Source of the DNA: Siderastrea radians
Lineage: Eukaryota; Cnidaria; Anthozoa; Scleractinia; Rhizangiidae
Reading direction: 5' to 3'
Length of the DNA: 64,000 nt
Assembly: GCA_964017195.1 (NCBI GenBank)
Contig: OZ024887.1
Location: 2,001,881-2,065,880 of the forward strand
The notes under the pieces were generated by a model. The model did no database searches. It was not told the origin of the DNA and was given only the letters and a program-made list of their open reading frames with translations. The position numbers were made by a program, and so were the translations under genes. Of the stretch, positions 31,377 through 42,652 are shown one piece after another (position 1 is the first letter of the stretch; each line of letters opens with the position of its first letter).

Positions 31377-32170
31377 ACATACCAATGTTGTGCTTTGTGC
31401 AGCAAAATGCAATGAAGAATCCTTGCTAACAACAAAACAGACACAGCAAAATGGAATAATGGAATAACTGGCTACAAGACTAATGAATATGTAACAAAAG
31501 AAGTTTGCATTTAGTCATGAGATGATGAAACTGAATGAGTTGACTACTAATGGGCCACAAAAATTTGGTCTTGTTAATGAGGTAGCTGGACTGAAGGGTT
31601 AAAAAAAACTTCAAGTGAGCCTTTGTTTGGGCCAAAATAAAGTGGCTGCAATAGTGAGGATACTGTGTGAATGAAGTGGCATAGAGCAGTGTTCTACTGT
31701 AGCTTCTAAGGCATTTCTTATAGATGCTTAGTTAGATAATGTAGTTTTGGATGTAGCACCAAGTTTTTACTTGGTGATATGTTTGATATGTGCCATTGCA
31801 CTGAAATTATGTTTGCTTGACTTCTACTCCTTTGTCCAAAAATCATTTAGAGCATGAGTTTACTTGCCTGCAATGTCAGCTTTTGAATTTCTTTAAGGTG
31901 GCCATGCAATGTACGTCATTAGCTCAGTTGAAAAATCCAAGTCGTTGTGCTTCACTTCCCTACCAATGAAGAACCACAAATTGTTTAGAAAGTAACCCCT
32001 TTAAAGGGACAATGTTGTGCCAAAATACTGTATCAAAATTTTGTTTAACTCGTTTCCATGTTAAATTTGTTAATACGCCCATTATACAAGTAATATACAA
32101 CCTAATTGGATAAAAGGATTCTAAGGAGCGAAACGTACAGATCAAGTGTTTCGTGGATTACATTGCAAGT
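31377..32170. other. no gene seen
   Basis: AT-rich spacer with a possible dispersed repeat near 31545-31700 (AATAAAGTGGCTGCAATAGTG). No coding evidence. Confidence 0.35.
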
Positions 32171-32178
32171 GCAGGATT

Positions 32179-32420
32179 AGATCTTTTTCAGTTGCTGGAC
32201 CAAAACTGTGGAATACAATTCCCTTCTTCATTGCCAATACAATTTAGTTCCTCCACGTCCCTTTTTAAGAAACCTTTAATCACTCATCTTTTTGAATAAG
32301 CATGCCAGTAGTTTATTATAATGTTATTTTTTGTGTTTGTGTTCTCGTAGTTTGTATTAATTGTTTTTAACTTGTATTTTTTCCATTGTGAAGGGCTTTG
32401 AACTGACTGGATTAATATAA
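32179..32420 (+). mobile_element. 3' end of a LINE retrotransposon, decayed
   Basis: The plus strand reads RSFSVAGPKLWNTIP, the conserved C-terminus of reverse transcriptases of CR1/L2/Rex-like LINEs, shifts frame, and ends near HLFE stop (32297-32299). A 3' tail with GGGCTTTGAACTG follows to about 32420, as in LINE 3' UTRs. The rest is 5'-truncated, as usual for retroposition. Confidence 0.7.
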
Positions 32421-33371
32421 AGCACTCTTTAAGTCGCATAATATTGTTGTTAAAGTAGGATGGAAGTGGATTACAACTTTCGTCAAATTTGATTTCATGA
32501 CATGGTCCAGAACTTAAAATTGTCATTCCAATAGAACTTTCAGTTGTTTGAGTGCAGGTGGAAAAGGAAGTCGTTCATTTAACACTTACAGGTTAACAGA
32601 AACTTGAATAGATGACATTTTTAAAACAGTTTTGTTTGGGCCAGTCAGGTAAACATTACAGTAAATATTTCATTAAATTCAGTTTACAACTTGATGAAAT
32701 ACTCTTGATTCAGATGCTGACTGGTTCTTAGCTAAAGCAACAATGTATCTTGTGTTATCAAATGTTGCATTTATACATGTTGGTTGTTCTGTTGTCAAAT
32801 TGCAGGCAGTTACATGTCTAAGATGAAACTTATGTGATTAATCAGGCAAGTGGAGCATTCTGTAAACCCTTTTTCCTGCTTCTATCAGATCTTTAGTCCT
32901 GTTTGAAACAGGTTCCCTCTGTATTTGGAAAACTAAGTAATTCCCAATAGTTGTGCAATGAAGTAGCGCCTAAAGGAGTTGTTGGTATGTTTAAAGATTA
33001 AATCACCGAACATAGAACAGGGACTGTATTTGTTACGAAGAAAGTAATAATGGGCATTATACATGTTACGGAAGAGACACAAGGAGCTACATTTACTTTC
33101 ATATTATATTACTATTGTGACCAACATCAAGCAGTTTTAACACTGAAAAAAACTTCTTATTTAAGAACCTTGGCTTCTGTGTCTCCACATACTTTACAGT
33201 GTTATAAATGTAAGTTGAAATAAAATATGTAGTGGCCATCAGTATTTGTATTGAATTCAAGATAAATGTTCAGTGTTTATACATATTGATTATGTCCCTG
33301 TTAAAAGTGTCTCAGTTACAAAATGTCCAAATTTCATTTTGGCAAAGTGTTAATATGTACGTAAAACAAAG
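32421..33371. other. no gene seen
   Basis: AT-rich sequence without a supported feature. Confidence 0.4.
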
Positions 33372-33758
33372 AGCACCACAGGAAAGTACTGCTCAGTAGC
33401 TTTCTTTTGAATGGTCACACTTTAAGATTTCATCCACAGACTCAAAAGTTAGAACCACCTTGTACACCATAACAAACAGCACCACAGGAAAGAACTGCTC
33501 AGTAGCTTTCTTTTGAATGGTCACACTTAAGGATTTCATCCACAGACTCAAAAGTTAGAACCACCTTGTACACCATAACAAACAGCACCACAGGAAAGTA
33601 CTGCTCAGTAGCTTTCTTTTGAATGGTCACACTTTAAGATTTCATCCACAAACTCAAAAGTTAGAACCACCTTGTACACCATAACAAACAGCACCACAGG
33701 AAAGTACTGCTCAGTAGCTTTCTTTTGAATGGTCACACTTTAAGATTTCATCCACAGC
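33372..33758 (+). repeat. 106-bp minisatellite, 3.65 copies
   Basis: Units start AGCACCACAGGAAAG at 33372, 33478, 33584 and 33690, exactly 106 bp apart and nearly identical. The last copy is cut at ATTTCATCCACAG, where a possible exon begins. Confidence 0.95.
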
Positions 33759-34127
33759 GACAGCTTTCGTATGCCATTTCAGGGAGGAATAACTTCAATC
33801 CACAACCGACAGTATCCAGAGAAGTTCATGGCCAACAAGAGCCGCTTGCGTCTTCAGCTCAATTTCTTCAACCGCCGAGAGCGCGAATGCCATTGCAACC
33901 GATTTCAGTGCCCAATTCATCAGCGTTTGGATTAAAACAAAGTTCCACATCGCTCAATCCGACAATGATGAGAGCTCAAGAGCAAAATCTGTTGAACACT
34001 TTCAACTACTGCCAGGTTTTTTTTCAACTTCAAGAGCTGCAAGTCTTCAAGACCAGCCATTCCAAGTGTGAAGCCTATTAAGGGTCGTCGCGTCCATATA
34101 ATCGAGAGCGATTCAGACTCCGATTAA
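33759..34127 (+). CDS. possible terminal exon of an unknown host gene
   Basis: After the acceptor-like CATCCACAG the frame is open for about 85 codons rich in Ser, Gln, Pro and Arg. At a T8 run (about 34018) the frame ends badly, but one base over it continues through an Arg/Lys-rich stretch to ESDSDSD and TAA at 34125-34127, a typical acidic tail. Upstream exons were not found because the minisatellite intervenes. No domain; could be a pseudogene fragment. Confidence 0.35.
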
Positions 34128-34368
34128 ACGATGAGTTTTGAAATACTTTTTGCCTTATTTTGGCTTGAGATTCCTTACAAATATCGACGATTCCATGTGC
34201 AAATATTATTAAACGAACCGCTTTGAGTTCGTAGCATTATCAGCTGATCTTCATCAGCCAATCAGTAAATAAAGTGTCAAATCCGCGTCAAATGCTCACT
34301 TCCTGTCTGCAGTAAGATCTTCCTGCACTTCCTCCACGCGAATTTTTTCATGTTTATATTATTAATAA

Positions 34369-34522
34369 GTAATCATACGGTTTTTCTCGTTCAATTTGGA
34401 ATTAATTTGCACTTGTGAGTTTTTCAAATTGCACTCGCCGAAGCGGCTCGTTCAATTTCAGCTTTTTGAAACACTCACTCGTGCAAATTAATTCCAAATT
34501 GAACTCGAAACCGTATGATTAC
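34369..34522. mobile_element. palindromic MITE, 154 bp
   Basis: GTAATCATACGGTTT...CAATTTGGAATTAATTTGCAC on the left is inverted on the right (GTGCAAATTAATTCCAAATTG...AAACCGTATGATTAC). Non-coding. Confidence 0.8.
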
Positions 34523-34728
34523 CTATACTAATACTTTTGTACTCCGAAATTTTGTATTCTGTAATATGTTATTTGTATGTAAATTTATGTTAAACAGAGC
34601 CCCATTCAAACCAGCCTCGCTCAACTGGGCACCTCTGTCTAAATATTGTTGAAATAAATAAATAAATTAATATTGTCATTAATTTGATGTTGATTTAAGT
34701 GACGCAGGTTTGATTCTGGCGCACTATG

Positions 34729-37556
34729 TGTGGGATGAGTTTACAGTTATCTTTGCTATAAGTTTTCCTCCTGGCACTTCTTGAAAGTGAGTTTTAGCAT
34801 AGCCTGGAATCGAAGACGAAAAATAAAAATAGATTGGAGAAATATATGATGTTCCAAGAAGAAAACAAAAAGGGCATAGTTTTTCTAATCACTGCTCACG
34901 AAAATACTCTGTTTCACCCTTAAGTTTTCCTTCTGGTTTGATAACCAGCCAGAGCCATCATACAAGCAGAGAAATAAAATCATTGTACAAACTTAAAGCA
35001 CACTTTGTTTTACTACGAGATTACCTTTAATTTAATTCTTTAATTTAACGCTAATTATACTATTTAGATAACTTGCTGGCTGCATGTACCTGAATGTATG
35101 ATTCTGGAATACAGCCAAATTAACATTAATTTTATTCGTCATTCTTGTTCAAAGAAAAAATAATTAAAACAATATCACTGCATCCGTAGGACTCGTGTCG
35201 CTTCTTTTAACGCATCTGGAAGAAATCTGAGTCAACGGAGAGTTGCGACGGTTAAGCGTTCAATAAACTTTTGACCGATTATCTATGTCACAAAACGCAC
35301 GCTTGTCGCGTTTGTTTAGGCATTTCGAATTCCATTTCATTAAGAAATGATGTAGACTTCACATGGCCACTTGTTCAGATGGTGTGGAGGGGAACTTCGC
35401 TTGTTATACCAGTTCTAGTCTTGTTGTCAGTTTTTGGATCAAATGATCAGCTGTAGTTTGACGACCGATAAGTCAGGTCAAAATACAGGTCAGAGTTTTT
35501 CTCTTGCAAGTTCCAGTGTACTGTTTGTAAACTTAAGGTGATTGCATCGAAAAAGAAGTTGTAATGAGAATTTGTCGAAACTTTGCACAGTTACTAATTA
35601 CACCTAGTACATTAAAAAAATAAAATAAAAAGAGGGGGTCACCGTGTCTGATTTCACGCTGCGGGGCTGTAGTATATAGGTACTTTGCCATCTTTAGACA
35701 GCAATATTAAAAAACCTATCCTTGTACTAGAGACACCCATTACTTCAACAAAGTTATAACTAGCAATGAAATATAATCATTATTCTTATGATAGAAGTAC
35801 AATGTTACAGTAAAACGCCTTAAAATTGCCGTAACAATGAAACTAATTTGAAATAATAGGCAAATCGAGCGTGCGTACGGTTCCAGTAAAACGCCTAAAA
35901 TCCTGCTGTAATAGTGAATCAACCGGAATATTTCAAAATTGAATAATGAAAAGTTCTTCAAATTTGAATATATCACGTAAAGTCCTATTTTCCTTAAATA
36001 AATGGAATAAAAAAGTGGGGTCACCGAGTTCGTTTAGGAGAAAACGACCATTTATTTCTCTGAACAGCTCAGCTTCCATAGAAAACCTATGAAGTTCCGA
36101 ACGCGCGCGCGCTTGTGCGCGCACTAATCACGCAAAAAATGATGCGCAGAAAGGATGCGCAATACAATTGAATGGAATCACCTTAACCTGCGCGTGGTCG
36201 AGTTCTATAGGAACGGAATAGAAAACGTCTGCGCGTAGGATAGTTGAAACCCAACGATAAAATAACTGATTAACACAAATGGTTTCTCTCGAAACTTTGA
36301 GCTAATTTCACTCGTGGTTTTATACCAATGTTCAGTGTTATAGATAACATGTTTGTCTTAGCCCTCGCGAAATTGTCCCTTAAGAAATTCAAAAATTAAG
36401 CAACAGGAGGGTCCATCACACATCAAGAAGGGATCAGTGAAGTCTCTACAGCGAGCATCGCTCTCCTGGTTCTCACCCATTTGTTATATCAAATTACTGT
36501 TTAGAAAAGATGGACACTTCTTGAAGTCTACGAAAGCTTAATTGAACATTAAAAGGGTTATAAAGTACGTTATTATAAATAAACTTTGAACATATCTTTC
36601 TGGTATGATACAATGATGAAGGGACTCTTACACATAAAATTCGCTCTTCTTTACTAACATAAGGCCTTGCCAACACTTTTGATTTCGAATCATCACTCAT
36701 TCCTCCTGGAAATAAGTCGCGCTTGGGCCACAAGCGGCCCACACGAACGGCGCTTAAGTTCAGTTTCTGTAGCCTCGCAAATAACTGGACAAATGGGTAG
36801 GTATACATGAGGGTGTGTATACAGAGAAATATTGAACAAAGAAGAACTGGGAGACTTGTATGCCATGCAGGGAGACTGCCAGTTTTCGCTCTTTTTACTA
36901 AAGTTATATAGCTGCTCTCAGCAGGTACATGGTTGCATGTAAGTAAGTGACTCGGCGTAATATTTGCTACTTACAAACAAAGAACAACAATAGAGAAAAA
37001 CTATGAAATGATGATGCACTCTATGTATATATCTTCATGTATAATTTTATATCTTAAAGGAAACACTCCCTGCCTTTCCTTGTTAAATACCTTAAATAAC
37101 CTTGTTAAATACCCTACTGTCTTTTATTTTTGCGAGGATTTTACTTAGGATTCTCTTTCTCTGAAAATTAATCCATAGAAAGGGCGAAAAGGGTACACCT
37201 GATATAACACAAATGCGATTGGTCATATGCCCTTGGGTTGTTAATAACTGCGAGGATCTTCTTTACATTTATTTAATCCTTGAATGTCGCGAAATTCTCA
37301 AAGCAAAAATTTTACCACCCAATTTTCCATGACTTTTGCGAATTCTGAATCCTCGAAAAGGAAAAACATTAGGTTTTTTTCTTCAATTAAAATTTTCTGT
37401 GGCCACTACATGTAACGTGACATTCAACTGGAAAATTATTGAAATTATTACTACACCTTCTACGGCCGCACGCACCAGCACATTATGCAAACGCAGATAA
37501 TTATCCAGATTAGAAAACATGTTTCAACAGAAACTTCTGTCATCTTCAGATCTGTT
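34729..37556 (+). repeat. segmental duplication, copy 2 (decayed)
   Basis: Collinear with 19105-21140, 15.6 kb away, with many small changes. It lacks the MITE at 19399 and lacks exon 2: the block after CTGGAAAATTATT (about 37440) jumps to ACTACACCTTCTACGGCC, which in copy 1 lies after exon 2. Its right end joins a viral control region. Confidence 0.85.
35379..35484 (+). pseudogene. dead copy of the membrane-protein first exon
   Basis: Starts MVWRGTSLVIPVL like the exon at 19860, with the same downstream GTCAG donor, but an inserted base near 35440 leads to TAG at 35454-35456. Exons 2 to 4 are absent downstream. Confidence 0.8.
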
Positions 37557-37925
37557 GGCAGTAGTAAGGGTGGACCCTTCACCCCATTTTGCCTCGTTTT
37601 GATGCGAGGGTTCTGATTGGTGGAGAAGGCAAAAAAGTCGTCCATGTTGGATTTTTCTGGCTTCTGATTGGTGGAGAAGGGTCAGTGACGTAATACCGGA
37701 AGTGAAAAGGGTGAAAATGGGGTGAGCTGTCATGTACAAAAATCACCATAGCAACAAGCCACTTGCCAGGAAAAAAACAAACAATTTTTTAATGGGGAAA
37801 CAACTTAGTTACAAGCGGGAGCGTGTGCCTAGACTCGAGTGGTCAGTGGCGTCCCTTGTTATCAAAGTGCAAAGTCCAAAGTCCAAAAACAGGCACAGGA
37901 GGATGTCACGTGACGATGAGTGAGG
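37557..37925 (+). promoter_or_regulatory. orphan viral control region
   Basis: Two CTGATTGGTGG (inverted CCAAT) sites, TGACGTAA (37686-37693), CCGGAAGTG (37696-37704), then CACCATAGCAACAAG ... TTTTTTAATGG ... CTTAGTTACAAGCGGGA ... CGAGTGGTCAGTGGCGTCCC. The last 120 bp match 46415-46535 closely. No polymerase sequence adjoins it here. Confidence 0.65.
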
Positions 37926-38150
37926 CTTGAGTGGACTGGATCCCAGTGGTTTTTCACTGTATGGAGGAAACCAGTCTGTCCAAGGCACTGAGAACAGGAG
38001 GGTATTTTGCGTGAGCATGCGTGCTACCGCTGTACAAAAAGAGTGATCGCGGGAATAAGAATGGCGCGGAGATTCAAATTGTATTTTTCGTATCGTTTAT
38101 CCTCTTGAGTTTTTATGTAGAAGTTAATTTTCACTAAGGAGAAATGAATT

Positions 38151-40290
38151 GTGTGTAGCAAGAACGTTAAAGGACAGGGTGGACGCCCCGTTAGCGGCTA
38201 TACGGTAGATTTTGAGGCTTGCTTTGGGATCGATGTTACAGCCGGTGGAAAAATATATAGAACATATAACATATATTGTTATTATTCTCATTTTTATTCC
38301 TGTACAGTTTGTCGCAAAATGTGCCCGATTAAAGAGACGTTTTACGGTAGTCAGCGAACTCGAAAGACAAAGACTTGAACACTTTGAAAGTGACTCAATA
38401 AGAACAATGAGGCAGATGACAGACTTATACTTCGTTGATTTTATTGAGCTCACGCTGAAAAGTAAGGATGACTTTTCTGCTGTATTTGATATTGTTTTGA
38501 TTTGAAATCTGGCCGAGTACCTTAAGCGATTTCTGATATTTCAGCCTGGAGACTGGCCAGCACAGTTATACAGTCGACAGATTATCTATGAAACACTGCA
38601 AAAATACTGCCACACCTCTGATACTGCTCAGTGCGTAATATCTACTCCGACTGATCATGAATATGCCACACCCTTCACGTCAGTACATTCTCGGGAGGCA
38701 CAAGTTGGAGAAGATAACGTAAACATCAGTGTGAATCAGCTGGCCATCTTGTCTGTTATACCGTGTATAGGGCCTTTACACATCTCTTTGAATGGCAGAG
38801 AAACTGTATTTAAAGAGTTCATGGGTTTCTTTGAAAATATCTACATCAAGCTCTTTCCACGAAGTTACCAAAATCTCCCAGGCCTTGGAGAATAAGCCTT
38901 GTTCTTCAGATAGTTTATAGCAGCTGGCTGTTCATCAGGGACGCTGTTAAAGAAAAATTCAAAGTATGTAAGGAAACAGAATACATGACTTTGCTGAACC
39001 TGCTTGACAATTACATACCATTTGTTTTAACAATTTACAGCACAACTTTCAAGCTTAATAACTTTTTGGAATATTTCAATGCAATGATACGAATAGGGGC
39101 CATGTTCATGTCTCTTGAGCGACATCATTATGACAAAGCTCCCCTTCTATGGATAACAATGTGCACATACTGGGGAATTCATAACCCTGACTTATACCTC
39201 ATGCTCCGTTTGTTTCTGTTAATGTTTGAGGAATATCCTGTTGAAAATGCCAACAGTATCATTAGATCAAAGACTAATGACAGTGACTCAGTTGAACAGT
39301 TACAGCAAAACGCAAAAGCTTCATTTCAAGCAAAAGCAGCTCAGTGTAAATTTAAGGCACATTTTACACCCCCATCTAGCTTCCCAACAACTGAGTCATC
39401 TGAAAATCAAGTGTGCAGACGTACTTTCACACATATTCATCAAAATAACCCAGAATCAGGGTAAAGCAGAATTTAAAGGCAAAGGAAAAACCTTAAGGGT
39501 GGTTTTGCCAACAATCTTCGTCCCAGACCCTGTTAAACCAAAAGTACTTCCTTTGGGATATTGCAGTGAACCAAAGCCAGATCCAGAAAGGGTATGTGAC
39601 ATTCCAGATTGTATTGTTACCAATGATACTGAATGGGTTTTGTTAGAAGGGTGCTCTCACTCATTCCACCTTACTTGTCTCAGAGAAATTCAATACTGTC
39701 CACTATGTCAAAAATTACTACAACACAAAGCAAAGAGCCTGGCAATCACAGCACCACAGTCAGCAAAATAAAGAAAGTGAATCAGATGTACCAGAAGGTG
39801 AAGTTGCTTCAAATGGCACATTGGAATATTCTAATATAAATATACCTGAATGTGAAACAAGTAATGTGGAAGCTAATATTGTCAACATCAATGTATGCAT
39901 ATCTTCTTTGGCACCTATTGCACCCCCATCTGAAAAGAAAAGGCAGCAGAAACAGCAACAACAACAACAAACCCAAATGGCCACAGAAGTTGTAACAGTG
40001 ATTAAAACACCCCACTGCAAGCAGTGTGGTCATCCAGTAAAAGGCCATAAATGACCACATCATTAAGTATGGAAATACCCTATACAGCCAAATCAACTTA
40101 CCACCAGGCCAACTTAATCCTGATATCAAAGAGGCCCTAGCCACACGGAGTGACCATTTCTCCTTGACAATCATTGATGATCTTGGCTTGTTCTCCCTTG
40201 CATGTCTAGAAATCAAATTGCAAGAAATTTGTCAGATCCCAGAACAGATCTGTGCAATTTTAATAGCTCCCCCTGAAAATGCTTCTTTGC
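38151..40290 (+). pseudogene. broken transposase-like gene with RING-type motif
   Basis: Several frames chain into one protein: a TGA at 38503-38505 and single-base shifts near 38893, 39445, 39770 and 40055 break it. Readable blocks include LEYLKRF-like sequence, IGPLHISLNGRETVF, SWLFIRDAVKEKF, LLNLLDNYIP, YDKAPLLWI, and PVENANSIIRSKTNDSD; this set resembles a transposase family seen repeatedly in cnidarian, sponge and fungal genomes. Then CDIPDC ... CSHSFHLTC ... CPLCQ gives a RING/treble-clef pattern, followed by KTPHCKQCGHPVKGHK, another Cys/His cluster. The element's ends were not found. The role is inferred from resemblance recalled from memory. Confidence 0.6.
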
Positions 40291-40696
40291 TTCGACTACA
40301 CACAGAGGAAGCTTGGCTTATTTGAAAGCCATAAACACAACATACGTGATGGTGTAATTGCAGTTGGACAGTATGATGATGTAAGTGGATTTGTGAGGTA
40401 CCTTGGTCACATGCTTGCTTGTAATTGGCACACAGGAATTCCCGAAACAAACATTTCTGTTCTTAAGAAACACCTTTAGCTGACAAAGCAGTAAAACAGT
40501 CATTATGAGTGGACATATAGTGTAAATCTTAAAGAAATTACCATAAAATATAAAATAAGGAAAAAAACAAAGCAAACAAATACAAAATGGTTAGGTTTTA
40601 GTTCTTAAGCCATTTTTTTTAAGCAGCTATGAGAACATTTCTGAATTATGTATTTATCGCTTGTTCATTTCGTGGTATTTGTGGACTGGTGATCTA

Positions 40697-42643
40697 GGGT
40701 GTCTGTAAAACCCGGAACACCCCGGAACACCCCGGAACACCCCCGGAACACCCCGGAACATCCCCGGAACATCCCGGAATAGCCCGGAACAACTCCGGAA
40801 CACCCCTGGAACATCCCATAATACCCCGGAACACCCTCGAAACAGCAAGGAACACCCCCGGAACACCAAAAATAGTGGTCAGCCGTCAGACTGCTCACGA
40901 ATTGACTAAGCCGAAGACCTCCGAAGATCCCCAATTCTTCATAAGACTTTTGCGGATCGCCCTGAGATTTCCGAGCATTTCAAGAATGCTTGGAATATTT
41001 TCGAAGCTTTTAAGAACAGCGAAAAAAACATTAATTAATGGGAAAAAAATATCATGCACGTGACCTTCATATCAATAACTTACGATTTTCAGTGATATGA
41101 AAATGTGACAGTTGAACTGTTAATTCTGCACTGATTTTTCTCGTGCGAGGTTTGCATTATCACGTTAAAAAAACAGGTGTGACCTCAATCAAGGACATAA
41201 CAAAGCCAAATGATAGTGTCACGCAATGCTATAGGGTCATTATTCCGAGATCACACGATCGTCATGGAAAATGTTTGGCCGCCGGTTCGTTACGCTAATA
41301 TATACACCTCATTTAAAAAAACCTCATTCATATTAATTTGAAGTATCATACCGTAGTGCATGAGTGCTTCAGGAATGTTAAAATCCGAGGACGTTTTTCC
41401 ATGTCTAATAAATTCCCATCTTGCAGCTTTCTCTTGTCATATTTGAATGGCAACGTTTTTGCAGTTAGGCCTGCATATATTTTTGGTTAACAAAAGAGAG
41501 TATCTCGGAAGATAAATGAGTAGGAGAAATGTGGGCCTGCAAAAAAGTACTCACTATAATTTTGTAGAGGTATCCGAGGGCTTATAATGTCTGTAATGTA
41601 GGATGTCACAACGTAACCCGGGAGCAAAAGGATCGAACGAGTTTACACTCTTATAGCGAGAAAAGGAACAAGTATTTTATTTACTTTCACAAGATCTAGT
41701 TAGACTTTAAGAGAAAAATTCAGTAAACGAAAAAAGGAAGATATCAACGACGAGAGTACATATCAGATTTCCTTGAACTTTCCAAAGTTCGTGTGCTCCC
41801 TCAACAAGCCAGCTTTATACGTTGCGATAAACCTTGAGTTACAACTTACTTCTCAAAACTATTCAAACATTTTTCTAATTGGTCTTTAGAAGGAGCGGCG
41901 GTGTTTCTTTGCCCAGTTCGTACAGAAACAGCAAGTGGGGCACTTATTGAGAAAATGCGGTAGTACTAGCTACATAAATTGAAAAGGAACAGCCTTTACG
42001 GAAAAAAAATAAATCCTATAGACGTTTAACAGCCTGCAAAATCTGTTTTGTTTTGCGTGCAAAATCTGTCACGCAATGCCCAAGAGTGAGTTATCGCGAC
42101 CGTGACGTGTTATATGGTGAATTGAATTATTATTCGGGATGCCCACCCCCAGAATTTTACTTATAGACGTCACATCGCTTTGTCGAGAGTTATAATGCAA
42201 ATCTCGCATGAGTTACAACAACTTCAATAATTGAATTGAAATATTCAAAATCAAATCTTTGTCGATCTAAAGGACACCAATGTTATTTTTTATTTTATTT
42301 TTGTCATTTTGTCTTCGGGTGATCCGCAAAGGTCTTCGGAAAAATTCGGAAATCTTCGTTAATCTTCGGAGGTCCTCGGGTCAGTCTATGCGTGAGCGGT
42401 CTGACCTCTGACCACAATTTTTGGTGTTCAAGAGTGTTCCTGGCTGTATTGAGGGTATTCCGGGCCATTATGGGATGTTCGGGGGTATTATGGGATGTTC
42501 CAGGGGTGTTCCAGGGTTGTTCCGGGCTGTTCTGGGCTGTTCCGGTGGTGTTCCGGGGTGTTCCGAGGTGTTCCGGGGGTGTTCCGGGGTGTTCCGGGCT
42601 GTTCCGGGCTGTTCCGGGTGTGTTCCGGGTTTTACAGACACCC
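40697..42643. mobile_element. Mutator-like non-autonomous element, 1.95 kb
   Basis: Ends GGGTGTCTGTAAAACCCGG and its exact complement; long inverted arms (about 270-290 bp) begin with roughly fifteen degenerate copies of a 10-bp GGAACACCCC unit, then a matching GACCTCCGAAGA-type segment. A perfect 9-bp duplication, GGTGATCTA, flanks it (40688-40696; 42644-42652), as for Mutator-like elements. The interior (about 41000-42300) is AT-rich and non-coding. Confidence 0.88.
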
Positions 42644-42652
42644 GGTGATCTA

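Noticed and set aside
33372..33758. Regular repeats that might suggest a CRISPR array
   Set aside because: Units are directly adjacent with no unique spacers, and the genome is eukaryotic.
40654..40934. Open frames rich in Gly, Val, Pro, Cys and Phe (also 42392-42658)
   Set aside because: They are the GGAACACCCC repeat arms of the Mutator-like element read in frame.
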